DNA of 64,000 nt from Citrobacter sp. R56 (GTDB taxonomy: Bacteria; Pseudomonadota; Gammaproteobacteria; Enterobacterales; Enterobacteriaceae), in the NCBI RefSeq assembly GCF_016811995.1, contig NZ_CP069159.1, forward strand, positions 496,001 through 560,000, in the 5' to 3' direction. The notes under the pieces are model-generated. The model saw only the letters and a program-made list of their open reading frames with translations. It ran no database searches and was not told where the DNA came from. A program made the translations under genes and the position numbers. This document shows positions 1-11,603 of this stretch, piece by piece. Each line of letters begins with the position of its first letter. Positions within the stretch are counted from its first letter, which is position 1.

Positions 1-1622
1 TTTCCTGGTTCCCGATGCTGTTGCTAATCGGCGTCTGGATCTTCTTCATGCGTCAGATGCAGGGCGGCGGTGGCAAAGGCGCCATGTCGTTCGGTAAAAG
101 CAAAGCGCGCATGCTGACAGAAGATCAGATCAAAACCACGTTTGCTGACGTTGCCGGTTGCGACGAAGCGAAAGAAGAAGTGGCTGAGCTGGTTGAATAT
201 CTGCGTGAACCGAGCCGTTTCCAGAAGCTGGGCGGTAAAATCCCGAAAGGCGTCCTGATGGTCGGTCCTCCGGGTACCGGTAAAACCCTGTTGGCGAAAG
301 CCATCGCGGGTGAAGCGAAGGTTCCCTTCTTTACGATTTCCGGTTCTGATTTCGTTGAAATGTTCGTGGGTGTCGGTGCATCTCGTGTGCGTGACATGTT
401 CGAACAGGCCAAGAAAGCAGCCCCGTGCATCATCTTTATCGATGAAATCGATGCCGTAGGCCGCCAGCGTGGCGCAGGCCTGGGCGGCGGTCACGATGAA
501 CGTGAGCAGACCCTGAACCAGATGCTGGTTGAGATGGACGGCTTCGAAGGTAACGAAGGTATCATCGTTATCGCGGCAACTAACCGTCCGGACGTTCTGG
601 ACCCGGCGCTGCTGCGTCCTGGCCGTTTCGACCGTCAGGTTGTGGTTGGCCTGCCAGATGTTCGCGGTCGTGAGCAGATCCTGAAAGTTCACATGCGTCG
701 CGTACCGCTGGCGCCGGATATCGATGCGGCAATCATTGCCCGCGGTACCCCAGGCTTCTCCGGTGCAGACCTGGCGAACCTGGTGAACGAAGCGGCACTG
801 TTCGCTGCTCGTGGCAACAAACGCGTTGTATCAATGGTTGAGTTCGAGAAAGCGAAAGACAAAATCATGATGGGTGCGGAACGTCGCTCCATGGTGATGA
901 CGGAAGCGCAGAAAGAGTCTACCGCGTACCACGAAGCAGGCCATGCGATTATCGGTCGCCTGGTGCCGGAACACGATCCGGTACACAAAGTAACGATTAT
1001 CCCGCGTGGCCGTGCGCTGGGTGTGACCTTCTTCCTGCCTGAGGGCGACGCGATCAGCGCCAGCCGTCTGAAACTGGAAAGCCAGATCTCTACGCTGTAC
1101 GGCGGTCGTCTGGCGGAAGAGATCATCTACGGCGTAGAACACGTTTCTACCGGTGCGTCGAACGACATTAAAGTCGCGACTAACCTGGCACGCAACATGG
1201 TGACGCAGTGGGGCTTCTCTGAAAAACTGGGTCCATTGCTGTACGCGGAAGAAGAAGGCGAAGTGTTCCTGGGACGTTCTGTTGCGAAAGCAAAACATAT
1301 GTCCGATGAAACCGCGCGCATTATCGATCAGGAAGTTAAATTGCTGATTGAACGTAACTATGACCGCGCGCGTCGTCTTTTGAACGATAACCTGGACATT
1401 CTGCACTCGATGAAAGATGCGCTCATGAAATATGAGACCATCGATGCGCCGCAGATTGATGATCTGATGGCTCGTCGCGATGTGCGCCCGCCTGCGGGTT
1501 GGGATGAGTCCGGTACTTCTAACAACTCTGGCAACAATGGCACCCCGAGTGCGCCGCGTCCGACTGAAGAGCCGCGTACGCCGAACCCGGGCAACATGTC
1601 AGAGCAGTTAGGCGACAAATAA
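1..1622 (+). CDS. ftsH: FtsH, ATP-dependent zinc metalloprotease (5' end outside window)
   Basis: Inner-membrane AAA protease that degrades unstable and misassembled proteins; known E. coli substrates include LpxC, sigma-32 and SecY. The frame is open from base 3, giving 539 residues of a family about 644 long, so the first membrane helix and periplasmic domain lie before the window. The visible part begins in the second membrane helix ([10 protein letters not shown]). It then has Walker A GPPGTGKT (263-286), Walker B IIFIDEID (429-452), the arginine-finger region RPGRFDR, and the zinc-protease motif HEAGH (930-944). The C-terminal tail is Ser/Asn/Pro-rich. A strong terminator follows. In relatives rlmE (ftsJ) lies upstream. 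Identity is essentially certain. Confidence 0.99.
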   Translation, partial: SWFPMLLLIGVWIFFMRQMQGGGGKGAMSFGKSKARMLTEDQIKTTFADVAGCDEAKEEVAELVEYLREPSRFQKLGGKIPKGVLMVGPPGTGKTLLAKAIAGEAKVPFFTISGSDFVEMFVGVGASRVRDMFEQAKKAAPCIIFIDEIDAVGRQRGAGLGGGHDEREQTLNQMLVEMDGFEGNEGIIVIAATNRPDVLDPALLRPGRFDRQVVVGLPDVRGREQILKVHMRRVPLAPDIDAAIIARGTPGFSGADLANLVNEAALFAARGNKRVVSMVEFEKAKDKIMMGAERRSMVMTEAQKESTAYHEAGHAIIGRLVPEHDPVHKVTIIPRGRALGVTFFLPEGDAISASRLKLESQISTLYGGRLAEEIIYGVEHVSTGASNDIKVATNLARNMVTQWGFSEKLGPLLYAEEEGEVFLGRSVAKAKHMSDETARIIDQEVKLLIERNYDRARRLLNDNLDILHSMKDALMKYETIDAPQIDDLMARRDVRPPAGWDESGTSNNSGNNGTPSAPRPTEEPRTPNPGNMSEQLGDK

Positions 1623-1653
1623 GTTCGCGTTGTTGATGACTGCGTTTTTATCG

Positions 1654-1684
1654 AAAACCCTGGGGCTTGCTCCGGGGTTTTTCT
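1654..1684 (+). terminator. Rho-independent terminator after ftsH
   Basis: An 11-bp stem (AACCCTGGGGC with GCTCCGGGGTT, two G-T pairs) with a 2-nt loop is followed by a T run. It separates ftsH from folP. Confidence 0.85.
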
Positions 1685-1720
1685 TATCTGCTTAACCCAT
1701 TTCATACCAGGGATAACACC

Positions 1721-2569
1721 ATGAAACTCTTTGCCCAGGGGACTTCGCTGGATCTCAGCCATCCTCACGTCATGGGGATTTTGAATGTCACGCCAGACTC
1801 TTTCTCAGATGGTGGAACGCACAACACGCTGATTGAGGCGGTGAAACATGCGAATCTGATGATTAATGCCGGAGCAACTATTATTGATATTGGCGGCGAA
1901 TCAACGCGACCCGGCGCGGCCGATGTCAGTGTGGAAGAGGAGCTGGAACGTGTGATCCCGGTCGTTGAAGCGATTGCTCAACGGTTTGAAGTCTGGATTT
2001 CAGTCGATACCTCTAAGCCGGAAGTGATCCGTGAGTCTGCCCGCGTGGGGGCGCACATCATTAACGATATCCGTTCGCTGAGCGAACCTGGCGCGCTGGA
2101 AGCTGCGGCAGAAACTGGGCTACCTGTATCGCTGATGCATATGCAGGGCAACCCTAAAACGATGCAGGATGCGCCGAAGTACGATGACGTTTTTGCGGAG
2201 GTTAATCGCTACTTTGTCGAGCAGATCGCACGTTGCGAGCAGGCGGGCATCGCAAAAGATAAATTGTTGCTCGACCCGGGGTTCGGTTTCGGTAAAAATC
2301 TCTCTCATAATTATGCTTTACTGGCTCGCCTGTCAGAGTTTCATCATTTTGGACTACCGCTGTTTGTGGGGATGTCGCGAAAATCGATGATTGGTCAGCT
2401 GCTAAATGTGGGGCCGTCAGAGCGCCTTAGCGGCAGCCTGGCGTGTGCGGTAATTGCAGCCATGCAGGGCGCGCACATAGTTCGCGTCCACGATGTAAAA
2501 GAAACTGTTGAAGCGATGCGCGTGGTTGAGGCCACCCTGTCTGCGAAGGGAAATAAACGTTATGAGTAA
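1721..2569 (+). CDS. folP: Dihydropteroate synthase
   Basis: Cytoplasmic folate-pathway enzyme that condenses p-aminobenzoate with 6-hydroxymethyl-dihydropterin diphosphate to give dihydropteroate; it is the sulfonamide target. The 282-residue TIM barrel has the pterin-binding signature [11 protein letters not shown] (residues 22-32), LDPGFGFGK near the middle and GMSRKS towards the C-terminus. The ATG at 1721 is chosen because it gives the standard family N-terminus MKLFAQG and follows an AGGGA ribosome site. An upstream in-frame start at 1667 would run through the ftsH terminator. The 3' end overlaps glmM by 8 bp, which suggests translational coupling. Confidence 0.98.
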   Translation: MKLFAQGTSLDLSHPHVMGILNVTPDSFSDGGTHNTLIEAVKHANLMINAGATIIDIGGESTRPGAADVSVEEELERVIPVVEAIAQRFEVWISVDTSKPEVIRESARVGAHIINDIRSLSEPGALEAAAETGLPVSLMHMQGNPKTMQDAPKYDDVFAEVNRYFVEQIARCEQAGIAKDKLLLDPGFGFGKNLSHNYALLARLSEFHHFGLPLFVGMSRKSMIGQLLNVGPSERLSGSLACAVIAAMQGAHIVRVHDVKETVEAMRVVEATLSAKGNKRYE

Positions 2570-3899
2570 TCGCAAGTATTTTGGTACCGATGGGATCCGT
2601 GGTCGCGTAGGCGATGCGCCGATTACCCCTGATTTTGTACTTAAGCTGGGTTGGGCCGCAGGGAAGGTACTGGCGCGCCATGGCTCCCGTAAAATTATTA
2701 TCGGTAAAGATACGCGTATTTCTGGCTACATGCTGGAGTCTGCGTTAGAGGCGGGCCTTGCGGCGGCAGGTTTATCCGCGTCCTTTACCGGGCCAATGCC
2801 TACCCCTGCGGTGGCTTATCTGACGCGCACTTTCCGTGCAGAAGCCGGGATTGTTATTTCTGCTTCACACAACCCATTCTACGACAACGGGATTAAATTC
2901 TTCTCCATCGACGGAACCAAGCTGCCAGATGCGGTTGAGGAAGCCATCGAAGCGGAGATGGAAAAAGAGATCACCTGTGTGGACTCTGCAGAGCTGGGAA
3001 AAGCCAGCCGTATCGTGGATGCTGCCGGGCGTTACATCGAATTCTGCAAAGGGACCTTCCCGAACGAATTGAGCCTCAATGAGCTCAAAATCGTGGTGGA
3101 TTGCGCTAATGGCGCGACGTATCACATTGCTCCTAATGTATTACGTGAGCTGGGCGCGAATGTCATTACGATTGGTTGCGAGCCAAATGGCGTCAATATC
3201 AACGAAGAAGTGGGTGCCACTGACGTGCGGGCGCTGCAGGCGCGTGTGCTCGCGGAAAAAGCGGATATTGGTATTGCGCTGGATGGCGACGGCGATCGTG
3301 TAATCATGGTTGACCACGAAGGTAATAAAGTCGACGGCGATCAAATCATGTATATCATCGCCCGTGAAGGTTTGCGTCAGGGTCAGTTGCGCGGTGGCGC
3401 GGTGGGCACGCTGATGAGCAATATGGGTCTGGAGCTGGCGTTAAAACAGCTTGGCATTCCGTTTGCCCGCGCTAAAGTGGGTGACCGCTATGTGCTGGAG
3501 AAACTGCAGGAAAAAGGCTGGCGTATCGGCGCGGAAAACTCCGGTCATGTGATCCTGCTGGACAAAACGACCACCGGTGACGGTATTGTGGCTGGTTTGC
3601 AGGTTCTTGCCGCAATGGTTCGTAATCATATGAGTCTGCACGATTTGTGTAGCGGTATGAAAATGTTCCCGCAAATTCTGGTGAATGTGCGCTACACCGC
3701 AGGTAGTGGCGATCCGCTGGAAAACGAAACGGTTAAGGCGGTTATGGCTGAAGTTGAAACTGCACTGGGCAACCGTGGCCGCGTGCTGCTGCGTAAGTCC
3801 GGTACTGAGCCGTTAATTCGGGTCATGGTTGAAGGCGAAGATGAAGCCCAGGTGACCGAATTCGCTCACCGTATCGCTGATGCGGTAAAAGCGGCTTAA
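2562..3899 (+). CDS. glmM: Phosphoglucosamine mutase
   Basis: Converts glucosamine-6-phosphate to glucosamine-1-phosphate, feeding UDP-GlcNAc for peptidoglycan and LPS. It has 445 residues, the usual length. The phosphoserine active site is in [10 protein letters not shown] with Ser102, the Mg-binding loop is DGDGDR, and the C-terminal phosphate-binding motif is [10 protein letters not shown]. The ATG at 2562 lies inside the folP stop region (8-bp overlap), so the two genes are probably co-translated. The longer in-frame start at 2508 would extend further into folP and add residues not seen in the family. Confidence 0.98.
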   Translation: MSNRKYFGTDGIRGRVGDAPITPDFVLKLGWAAGKVLARHGSRKIIIGKDTRISGYMLESALEAGLAAAGLSASFTGPMPTPAVAYLTRTFRAEAGIVISASHNPFYDNGIKFFSIDGTKLPDAVEEAIEAEMEKEITCVDSAELGKASRIVDAAGRYIEFCKGTFPNELSLNELKIVVDCANGATYHIAPNVLRELGANVITIGCEPNGVNINEEVGATDVRALQARVLAEKADIGIALDGDGDRVIMVDHEGNKVDGDQIMYIIAREGLRQGQLRGGAVGTLMSNMGLELALKQLGIPFARAKVGDRYVLEKLQEKGWRIGAENSGHVILLDKTTTGDGIVAGLQVLAAMVRNHMSLHDLCSGMKMFPQILVNVRYTAGSGDPLENETVKAVMAEVETALGNRGRVLLRKSGTEPLIRVMVEGEDEAQVTEFAHRIADAVKAA

Positions 3900-3917
3900 T
3901 GCGGGCATTAAGTGACT

Positions 3918-3977
3918 AAAAAGGCGGCAGTTGCTGCCCTTTTAGTTGCAGGAAAACGACAGTTTTGCTGTTTTTTT
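3918..3977 (+). terminator. Weak tandem hairpins with T tracts after glmM
   Basis: GGCAG-TTG-CTGCC is flanked by AAAAG/CTTTT (3919-3943), and a second small ACAG/CTGT hairpin is followed by seven T (3970-3977). Either could give partial termination between glmM and secG. Confidence 0.5.
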
Positions 3978-4127
3978 CCGCAGTTGATACAATGCGCTTA
4001 AATTGCCCTTGCGAAGGTCATTCGCTTTGGTTAGTATTCACACCCGCTTCAGTGGGAAACAGTAAATGGTCCCGCTTTATTGGTTGAAGCATTGGTACGC
4101 GGCAACTCCGCAAGGAACAGGTTGATT

Positions 4128-4460
4128 ATGTACGAAGCTCTTTTAGGTATTTTCCTTGTCGTAGCAATTGTATTGGTTGGTTTGATCATGCTGCAGCAGG
4201 GTAAAGGCGCTGATATGGGTGCTTCCTTTGGAGCAGGCGCTTCCGGTACGCTGTTTGGTTCAAGTGGTTCTGGTAACTTCATGACCCGAATGACAGCGCT
4301 GTTTGGAACCTTGTTCTTCGTTATCAGTCTGGTGCTGGGTAATATCAACAGCAACAAAACCAATAAAGGAAGTGAGTGGGAAAATCTGAGTGCCCCAGCG
4401 AAAACTGAGCAAACTCAGCCAGCTGCTCCGGCTAAGCCGACCAGCGATATCCCGCACTAA
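4128..4460 (+). CDS. secG: SecG, protein-export translocase subunit
   Basis: Small non-essential partner of the SecYE channel that stimulates SecA-driven protein translocation across the inner membrane. The 110-residue protein has two hydrophobic helices (about residues 2-25 and 52-73) separated by a Gly-rich loop (GADMGASFGAGASG). Its Pro/Ala/Lys-rich C-terminal tail ends SDIPH. The ATG at 4128 follows AAGGAA and gives the family start MYEALL; the longer in-frame start at 4080 adds 16 unrelated residues. The tRNA-Leu gene begins 13 bp after the stop, so the two are likely co-transcribed. Confidence 0.97.
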   Translation: MYEALLGIFLVVAIVLVGLIMLQQGKGADMGASFGAGASGTLFGSSGSGNFMTRMTALFGTLFFVISLVLGNINSNKTNKGSEWENLSAPAKTEQTQPAAPAKPTSDIPH

Positions 4461-4473
4461 TAGTAGTATCCGT

Positions 4474-4560
4474 GCTGAGGTGGTGGAATTGGTAGACACG
4501 CTACCTTGAGGTGGTAGTGCCCTAACGGGCTTGTGGGTTCGAGTCCCATCCTCAGTACCA
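4474..4560 (+). tRNA. leuU: tRNA-Leu, anticodon GAG
   Basis: An 87-nt class II tRNA. The acceptor stem pairs GCTGAGG with CCTCAGT (G1-U72 wobble). The anticodon stem CTACC/GGTAG encloses TTGAGGT with anticodon GAG. There is a long variable arm, a T-loop GGTTCGAGTCC and an encoded CCA. Position after secG matches E. coli leuU. Confidence 0.98.
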
Positions 4561-4568
4561 ATATTCCG

Positions 4569-4599
4569 AAAAAAAGACGCTGAAAAGCGTCTTTTTTTT
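4569..4599 (+). terminator. Terminator after secG-leuU
   Basis: AAAAAGACGCT-GAAA-AGCGTCTTTTTTTT, a perfect stem with a T tract, 9 bp after the tRNA. Confidence 0.92.
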
Positions 4600-4637
4600 C
4601 GCCTGTAGCGTATAGCCACTGGACACCATCTAATGGC

Positions 4638-4733
4638 TTGTAGGTCGGATAAGGCGCTTGTGCCGCCATCCGACATTGAGCAGAGAGTACAATGCCTGAT
4701 GGCGCTATGCTTATCAGGCCTACGATTCGCACA
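4638..4733. repeat. REP/BIME palindromic pair
   Basis: Two oppositely oriented REP units (TAGGTCGGATAAGGCGC... and ...GCCTGATGGCGCTATGC...ATCAGGCCTAC) lie between leuU and argG, the interval where E. coli carries yhbX. Confidence 0.85.
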
Positions 4734-4734
4734 A

Positions 4735-4762
4735 TAAAAAAGCCGCTTTCGCGGCTTTTGTC
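4735..4762 (-). terminator. Terminator after argG
   Basis: On the minus strand AAAAGCCGC-GAAA-GCGGCTTTTTT ends 15 bp beyond the argG stop. Confidence 0.88.
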
Positions 4763-4777
4763 ATTTCTGGTGCGCGA

Positions 4778-6211
<1,434 letters not shown>

Positions 6212-6347
6212 CATCTTTTACGGGTGACAGGAAGAGCTTCGTGATAATTTCGTTAATAAATGCCTCAGATTGTATCTCTGCGTTTATCTGGCTTCGACAC
6301 TATGGGGAGAACGCGGCTATTCATTAATGTGCATATTATTAACCAGG

Positions 6348-6377
6348 TTGACATAATGCGCTCTGGATCACTATACT
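6348..6377 (+). promoter_or_regulatory. Upstream metY-nusA operon promoter
   Basis: TTGACA (6348-6353), an 18-bp spacer and TATACT (6372-6377), a strong sigma-70 match about 90 bp before metY. E. coli has a corresponding distal promoter reported to respond to ArgR and CRP. Confidence 0.75.
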
Positions 6378-6392
6378 GTGCGCAGATTTTAC

Positions 6393-6410
6393 GTCCCGTC
6401 CTCGGTACCA
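6393..6410 (+). other. Orphan tRNA-Leu 3' end inside the metY leader
   Basis: The 18 bases GTCCCGTCCTCGGTACCA match the 3' end of leuU (4543-4560) at 16 of 18 positions, including the CCA. No 5' half of a tRNA precedes them. They lie downstream of the distal metY promoter, so they would be transcribed in the operon leader. They look like the scar of a tRNA-derived duplication or an old integration site. Confidence 0.7.
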
Positions 6411-6424
6411 AATCCCAGCAGTAT

Positions 6425-6453
6425 TTGCATTTTTTACCCAAAGCGAGTAAAAT
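6425..6453 (+). promoter_or_regulatory. Proximal metY promoter
   Basis: TTGCAT (6425-6430), a 17-bp spacer and TAAAAT (6448-6453) place a start a few bases before the tRNA at 6469. Confidence 0.6.
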
Positions 6454-6468
6454 TTGCCACGTTTCAGG

Positions 6469-6545
<77 letters not shown>

Positions 6546-6667
6546 CTTTCCCTTAGAGTTCTTTTTCAAATATACTGTGAAGACTATGGCCTTCGTAGCT
6601 GGATTTGAAAAAAATTCTTTCGGAAGGTTCTCCAGACCGCAGTTGCGGTTATAGGGTTCAGTTATCT

Positions 6668-6694
6668 AAAGCCCCGATTTATCGGGGTTTTTTG
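6668..6694 (+). terminator. Terminator/attenuator between metY and rimP
   Basis: CCCCGAT-TT-ATCGGGG followed by six T. A second, smaller hairpin GGGC-TTTAG-GCCC plus T run lies at 6717-6736. Partial read-through past both would be needed to express rimP-nusA-infB. Confidence 0.85.
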
Positions 6695-6752
6695 TTATCT
6701 GACTACAGAATAACTGGGCTTTAGGCCCTTTTTTTATGTCTTGGGGGTGGGC

Positions 6753-7205
6753 TTGTCCACATTAGAGCAAAAATTAACAGAGATGATTACAGCGCCAGTT
6801 GAAGCCTTAGGTTACGAGCTGGTCGGCATCGAATTTATTCGCGGTCGCACATCCACACTGCGCATCTATATTGATAGTGAAGATGGCATCAATGTTGATG
6901 ATTGTGCTGATGTGAGCCACCAGGTCAGTGCGGTAATGGACGTTGAAGATCCAATCACCGTTGCTTACAACCTGGAAGTATCCTCACCGGGCCTCGACCG
7001 TCCAATGTTCACTGCCGAACACTATGTGCGTTTCCTGGGTGAAGAAGTTGCACTGGTGCTTCGTATGGCGGTACAAAACCGTCGTAAATGGCAGGGCGTT
7101 ATCAAAGCGGTGGACGGTGAAATGATCACTGTCACAGTCGAAGGTAAAGATGAAGTGTTCGCGCTGAGTAATATCCAGAAGGCGAACCTGGTTCCCCACT
7201 TTTAA
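6753..7205 (+). CDS. rimP: Ribosome maturation factor RimP
   Basis: Needed for late assembly of the 30S subunit; binds the pre-30S particle near uS12. With the TTG start at 6753 the protein is 150 residues, the family length, beginning [12 protein letters not shown]-rich ribosome site (GGGGGTGG) sits just upstream. A further TTG at 6741 in the same frame would swallow that ribosome site. An N-terminal alpha/beta domain contains the conserved [10 protein letters not shown] and SSPGLDRP segments, and a small C-terminal SH3-like barrel follows. nusA starts 28 bp downstream. Confidence 0.96.
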   Translation: MSTLEQKLTEMITAPVEALGYELVGIEFIRGRTSTLRIYIDSEDGINVDDCADVSHQVSAVMDVEDPITVAYNLEVSSPGLDRPMFTAEHYVRFLGEEVALVLRMAVQNRRKWQGVIKAVDGEMITVTVEGKDEVFALSNIQKANLVPHF

Positions 7206-7233
7206 CAGTCTGGATTGAGGTGAAAAGCCCGCG

Positions 7234-8721
7234 ATGAACAAAGAAATTTTGGCCGTTGTTGAAGCCGTCTCCAACGAAAAAGCGCTGCCACGCGAGAAAA
7301 TTTTTGAAGCGCTGGAAAGTGCGCTGGCTACAGCTACGAAGAAAAAATATGAGCAAGAAATCGACGTTCGCGTAGAGATCGATCGTAAAAGCGGTGATTT
7401 CGATACCTTCCGCCGTTGGGTTATTGTGGAAGAAGTTACTCAACCGACGAAAGAAATTACGCTGGAAGCGGCACGTTATGAAGACGAAAGTCTGAACGTG
7501 GGCGAATACGTTGAAGATCAAATTGAATCTGTCACTTTTGACCGTATCACTACCCAGACGGCAAAACAGGTTATCGTACAGAAAGTTCGTGAAGCTGAAC
7601 GTGCGATGGTTGTTGATCAATTCCGTGAACACGAAGGTGAGATCGTCACCGGTGTTGTGAAGAAAGTAAATCGTGACAACATTTCTCTGGATCTGGGCAG
7701 CAATGCTGAAGCCGTGATCCAGCGTGAAGACATGCTGCCGCGTGAAAACTTCCGTCCGGGTGACCGTATTCGTGGCGTTTTGTACTCCGTGCGCCCTGAA
7801 GCGCGCGGTGCGCAACTGTTTGTGACGCGTTCCAAACCGGAAATGCTGATTGAACTGTTCCGTATTGAAGTGCCAGAAATTGGCGAAGAAGTGATTGAAA
7901 TTAAAGCGGCTGCTCGCGATCCGGGTTCTCGTGCGAAAATCGCAGTGAAAACCAACGATAAGCGTATCGATCCGGTTGGTGCTTGTGTGGGTATGCGCGG
8001 TGCGCGTGTTCAGGCGGTTTCTACCGAACTGGGCGGCGAGCGTATCGATATCGTCCTGTGGGATGATAATCCGGCACAGTTCGTGATCAACGCAATGGCG
8101 CCAGCAGACGTCGCTTCTATCGTGGTGGATGAAGATAAACACACGATGGATATCGCGGTTGAAGCCGGTAATCTGGCTCAGGCGATTGGACGTAACGGTC
8201 AGAACGTCCGCCTGGCCTCACAACTGAGCGGTTGGGAACTCAACGTGATGACCGTTGATGACCTGCAGGCTAAGCATCAGGCTGAAGCACATGCAGCCAT
8301 TGATACCTTCACCAAATATCTCGATATCGATGAAGATTTCGCGACTGTTCTGGTGGAAGAAGGTTTTGCTACGCTGGAAGAATTGGCTTATGTGCCAATG
8401 AAAGAACTGCTGGCAATTGACGGCCTCGATGAGCAGACCGTTGAAACGCTGCGCGAGCGTGCTAAAAACGCACTGACCACTCTGGCACTGGCCCAGGAAG
8501 AAAGCCTCGGTGATAACAAACCGGCTGACGATCTGCTGAATCTGGAAGGATTAGATCGCGAAATGGCATTCAAACTGGCTGCCCGTGGTGTTTGTACGCT
8601 GGAAGATCTCGCTGAACAGGGCATTGATGATCTGGCTGATATCGAAGGGTTGACCGACGAAAAAGCCGGTGAGCTGATTATGGCTGCCCGTAATATTTGC
8701 TGGTTCGGCGACGAAGCGTAA
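7234..8721 (+). CDS. nusA: Transcription elongation/termination factor NusA
   Basis: RNA polymerase-binding factor that promotes pausing, intrinsic termination and lambda N/rRNA antitermination, and links to Rho and repair. At 495 residues it has the full enterobacterial layout: N-terminal polymerase-binding domain (1-125), S1 domain ([11 protein letters not shown] near 132-195), KH1 and KH2 (the latter with AIGRNGQNV near 310), and two acidic C-terminal repeats (about 350-420 and 430-495) that contact the alpha subunit and NusG. It lies between rimP and infB (24 bp to infB), so it is operonic. Confidence 0.99.
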   Translation: MNKEILAVVEAVSNEKALPREKIFEALESALATATKKKYEQEIDVRVEIDRKSGDFDTFRRWVIVEEVTQPTKEITLEAARYEDESLNVGEYVEDQIESVTFDRITTQTAKQVIVQKVREAERAMVVDQFREHEGEIVTGVVKKVNRDNISLDLGSNAEAVIQREDMLPRENFRPGDRIRGVLYSVRPEARGAQLFVTRSKPEMLIELFRIEVPEIGEEVIEIKAAARDPGSRAKIAVKTNDKRIDPVGACVGMRGARVQAVSTELGGERIDIVLWDDNPAQFVINAMAPADVASIVVDEDKHTMDIAVEAGNLAQAIGRNGQNVRLASQLSGWELNVMTVDDLQAKHQAEAHAAIDTFTKYLDIDEDFATVLVEEGFATLEELAYVPMKELLAIDGLDEQTVETLRERAKNALTTLALAQEESLGDNKPADDLLNLEGLDREMAFKLAARGVCTLEDLAEQGIDDLADIEGLTDEKAGELIMAARNICWFGDEA

Positions 8722-8745
8722 TAAACTGTAGCAGGAAGGAACAGT

Positions 8746-11436
8746 ATGACAGATGTAACCGTAAAAACGCTGGCTGCAGAGATACAGACCTCCGTGGATC
8801 GCCTGGTACAGCAATTTGCTGATGCAGGTATCCCGAAGTCTGCTGATGACTCTGTGTCCGCACAAGAGAAACAGACCTTACTGGCGCATCTGAACCGTGA
8901 AAACGGCTCTGCCCCAGATAAGTTGACATTGCAGCGCAAAACGCGCAGTACTCTCAATATTCCAGGTACCGGTGGAAAAAGTAAATCGGTACAAATCGAA
9001 GTCCGCAAGACACGCACCTTTGTAAAACGCGATCCGCAAGAGGCTGAACGCCTTGCCGCGGAAGAGCAGGCGCAGCGTGAAGCGGAAGAGCAAGCCCGTC
9101 GTGAAGCTGAAGAAACAGCCAAACGCGAGGCGCAACAAAAAGCTGAACGTGAGGCCGCAGAACAAGCTAAGCGTGAAGCCGCTGAAAAAGCGAAACGTGA
9201 AGCTGCGGAAAAAGACAAAGTGAGCAATCAACAGACCGACGATATGACCAAAACCGCCCAGGCAGAAAAAGCCCGCCGTGAAAATGAAGCCGCTGAACTG
9301 AAGCGCAAAGCGGAAGAAGAAGCACGCCGTAAGCTTGAAGAAGAAGCTCGCCGAGTGGCTGAAGAAGCTCGCCGTATGGCTGAAGAAAATGCCGGTGTTT
9401 GGGCTGAACAAGAGAAAGTGGAAGAAGATAAGAGTGATTATCACGTCACCACTTCTCAGCACGCACGCCAGGCTGAAGACGAAAACGATCGTGAAGTCGA
9501 AGGCGGTCGCGGCCGTACTCGCACCACGAAAGCGGCACGTCCGGCTAAAAAAGGCAACAAACACGCTGAATCGAAAGCTGACCGTGAAGAAGCGCGTGCA
9601 GCGGTTCGTGGCGGTAAAGGCGGCAAGCAGCGTAAAGGTTCTTCTCTGCAGCAGGGCTTCCAGAAGCCAGCTCAGGCGGTTAACCGTGACGTTGTGATTG
9701 GCGAAACCATCACCGTTGGCGACTTAGCTAACAAGATGGCGGTTAAAGGCTCTCAGGTTATCAAAGCGATGATGAAACTGGGCGCAATGGCCACCATTAA
9801 CCAGGTCATCGATCAGGAAACCGCACAGCTGGTTGCCGAAGAGATGGGCCACAAAGTTATCCTGCGTCGTGAAAACGAGCTGGAAGAAGCGGTAATGAGC
9901 GACCGTGACACTGGCGCTGCGGCTGAACCGCGTGCACCAGTTGTGACCATCATGGGTCACGTTGACCACGGTAAAACCTCTCTGCTGGACTACATTCGTT
10001 CAACGAAAGTGGCTTCTGGCGAAGCGGGTGGCATTACCCAGCATATCGGTGCATACCACGTTGAAACCGACAACGGTATGATCACCTTCCTGGATACCCC
10101 GGGCCACGCCGCGTTCACCTCTATGCGTGCTCGTGGTGCGCAGGCAACGGATATCGTTGTTCTGGTTGTTGCAGCAGATGACGGCGTGATGCCGCAGACT
10201 ATCGAAGCTATCCAGCATGCGAAAGCAGCGCAGGTGCCGATGGTTGTTGCAGTGAACAAAATCGATAAGCCAGAAGCCGATATGGATCGCGTTAAGAACG
10301 AACTGTCTCAGTACGGTGTTATGCCGGAAGAGTGGGGCGGCGAATCCCAGTTCATCCCAGTTTCTGCAAAAGCGGGTACCGGTATTGATGACCTGCTGAA
10401 CGCTATCCTGCTGCAGGCTGAAGTTCTGGAGCTGAAAGCGATTCGTAAAGGTATGGCAAGCGGTGCGGTAATTGAATCCTTCCTGGACAAAGGTCGTGGC
10501 CCAGTGGCTACCGTCCTGGTGCGTGAAGGTACCCTGAACAAGGGTGATATCGTGCTGTGTGGCTTCGAATATGGCCGTGTTCGTGCAATGCGTAACGAAC
10601 TGGGTCAGGAAGTGCTGGAAGCGGGTCCGTCTATTCCGGTCGAAATCCTGGGTCTGTCCGGTGTTCCGGCTGCGGGTGACGAAGTTACCGTGGTTCGTGA
10701 CGAGAAGAAAGCCCGTGAAGTTGCACTGTACCGTCAGGGCAAATTCCGTGAAGTTAAACTGGCTCGTCAGCAGAAATCCAAACTCGAGAACATGTTCGCT
10801 AACATGACCGAAGGCGAAGTTCACGAAGTGAACGTCGTTCTGAAAGCTGACGTTCAGGGTTCTGTAGAAGCGATCTCCGACTCCTTGCTGAAACTGTCTA
10901 CTGACGAAGTTAAAGTGAAGATCATCGGTTCTGGCGTAGGTGGTATCACCGAAACCGACGCAACCCTGGCTGCGGCATCCAACGCGATTCTGGTCGGCTT
11001 CAACGTTCGTGCTGATGCCTCTGCGCGTAAAGTGATTGAATCCGAAAGCCTGGATCTGCGCTACTACTCCGTCATCTATAACCTGATCGACGAAGTGAAA
11101 GCGGCGATGAGCGGCATGCTGTCTCCGGAACTGAAACAGCAGATCATCGGTCTGGCTGAAGTTCGTGATGTGTTTAAATCACCGAAATTTGGTGCGATCG
11201 CGGGCTGTATGGTTACCGAAGGTACGATTAAACGTCACAACCCAATCCGCGTACTGCGTGACAACGTGGTTATCTATGAAGGCGAGCTGGAATCCCTGCG
11301 CCGCTTCAAAGATGACGTTAACGAAGTCCGTAACGGCATGGAATGTGGTATCGGTGTTAAGAACTACAACGACGTTCGCGTTGGCGATATGATCGAAGTG
11401 TTCGAGATCATCGAGATCCAACGTACGATTGCTTAA
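8746..11436 (+). CDS. infB: Translation initiation factor IF-2
   Basis: GTPase that delivers initiator tRNA to the 30S subunit and promotes subunit joining. At 896 residues it is slightly longer than the E. coli protein. Order: N-terminal IF2N domain; a long charged Ala/Glu/Arg/Lys coiled linker (about 100-240); a second IF2N domain (about 320-380); a G domain with GHVDHGKT (residues 404-411), DTPGH and NKID; then beta-barrel and C-terminal fMet-tRNA-binding domains. GTG at 9220 (codon 159) and ATG at 9244 (codon 167) match the positions of the E. coli internal starts that give shorter isoforms. An Ala/Glu-rich stretch [13 protein letters not shown] in the linker differs from the remembered E. 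coli sequence. Confidence 0.99.
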   Translation: MTDVTVKTLAAEIQTSVDRLVQQFADAGIPKSADDSVSAQEKQTLLAHLNRENGSAPDKLTLQRKTRSTLNIPGTGGKSKSVQIEVRKTRTFVKRDPQEAERLAAEEQAQREAEEQARREAEETAKREAQQKAEREAAEQAKREAAEKAKREAAEKDKVSNQQTDDMTKTAQAEKARRENEAAELKRKAEEEARRKLEEEARRVAEEARRMAEENAGVWAEQEKVEEDKSDYHVTTSQHARQAEDENDREVEGGRGRTRTTKAARPAKKGNKHAESKADREEARAAVRGGKGGKQRKGSSLQQGFQKPAQAVNRDVVIGETITVGDLANKMAVKGSQVIKAMMKLGAMATINQVIDQETAQLVAEEMGHKVILRRENELEEAVMSDRDTGAAAEPRAPVVTIMGHVDHGKTSLLDYIRSTKVASGEAGGITQHIGAYHVETDNGMITFLDTPGHAAFTSMRARGAQATDIVVLVVAADDGVMPQTIEAIQHAKAAQVPMVVAVNKIDKPEADMDRVKNELSQYGVMPEEWGGESQFIPVSAKAGTGIDDLLNAILLQAEVLELKAIRKGMASGAVIESFLDKGRGPVATVLVREGTLNKGDIVLCGFEYGRVRAMRNELGQEVLEAGPSIPVEILGLSGVPAAGDEVTVVRDEKKAREVALYRQGKFREVKLARQQKSKLENMFANMTEGEVHEVNVVLKADVQGSVEAISDSLLKLSTDEVKVKIIGSGVGGITETDATLAAASNAILVGFNVRADASARKVIESESLDLRYYSVIYNLIDEVKAAMSGMLSPELKQQIIGLAEVRDVFKSPKFGAIAGCMVTEGTIKRHNPIRVLRDNVVIYEGELESLRRFKDDVNEVRNGMECGIGVKNYNDVRVGDMIEVFEIIEIQRTIA

Positions 11437-11447
11437 GGTTTTCTGGG

Positions 11448-11523
11448 TTGTAGGCCGGATAGGGCATTTACGCCACATCCGGCAATGTGATGCCTGATGG
11501 CGCTACGCTTATCAGGCCTACGG
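11448..11523. repeat. REP/BIME pair between infB and rbfA
   Basis: TTGTAGGCCGGATAGGGC...GCCACATCCGGCA and ...GCCTGATGGCGCTACGCTTATCAGGCCTAC form two inverted REP units. Such elements protect upstream mRNA 3' ends. Confidence 0.88.
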
Positions 11524-11554
11524 TGAACAGCCCGAACCACCTGGAACTCATTTT

Positions 11555-11582
11555 AAAAAGGGGCTTTTGGCCCCTTTTTTGT
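11555..11582 (+). terminator. Terminator between infB and rbfA
   Basis: AAAAGGGGC-TTTT-GGCCCCTTTTTT, 22 bp before the rbfA start. It probably acts as a partial terminator because rbfA-truB are transcribed from upstream in relatives. Confidence 0.8.
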
Positions 11583-11603
11583 CTTTTTTCTGGAGAATTT
11601 GTT

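Noticed and set aside
6393..6410. A second tRNA-Leu gene
   Set aside because: Only the last 18 bases are present; there is no D-arm, anticodon arm or 5' acceptor strand upstream.
7132..8142. 336-codon minus-strand frame opposite nusA
   Set aside because: Antisense shadow; Phe/His/Asn/Arg-rich with no recognisable motif.
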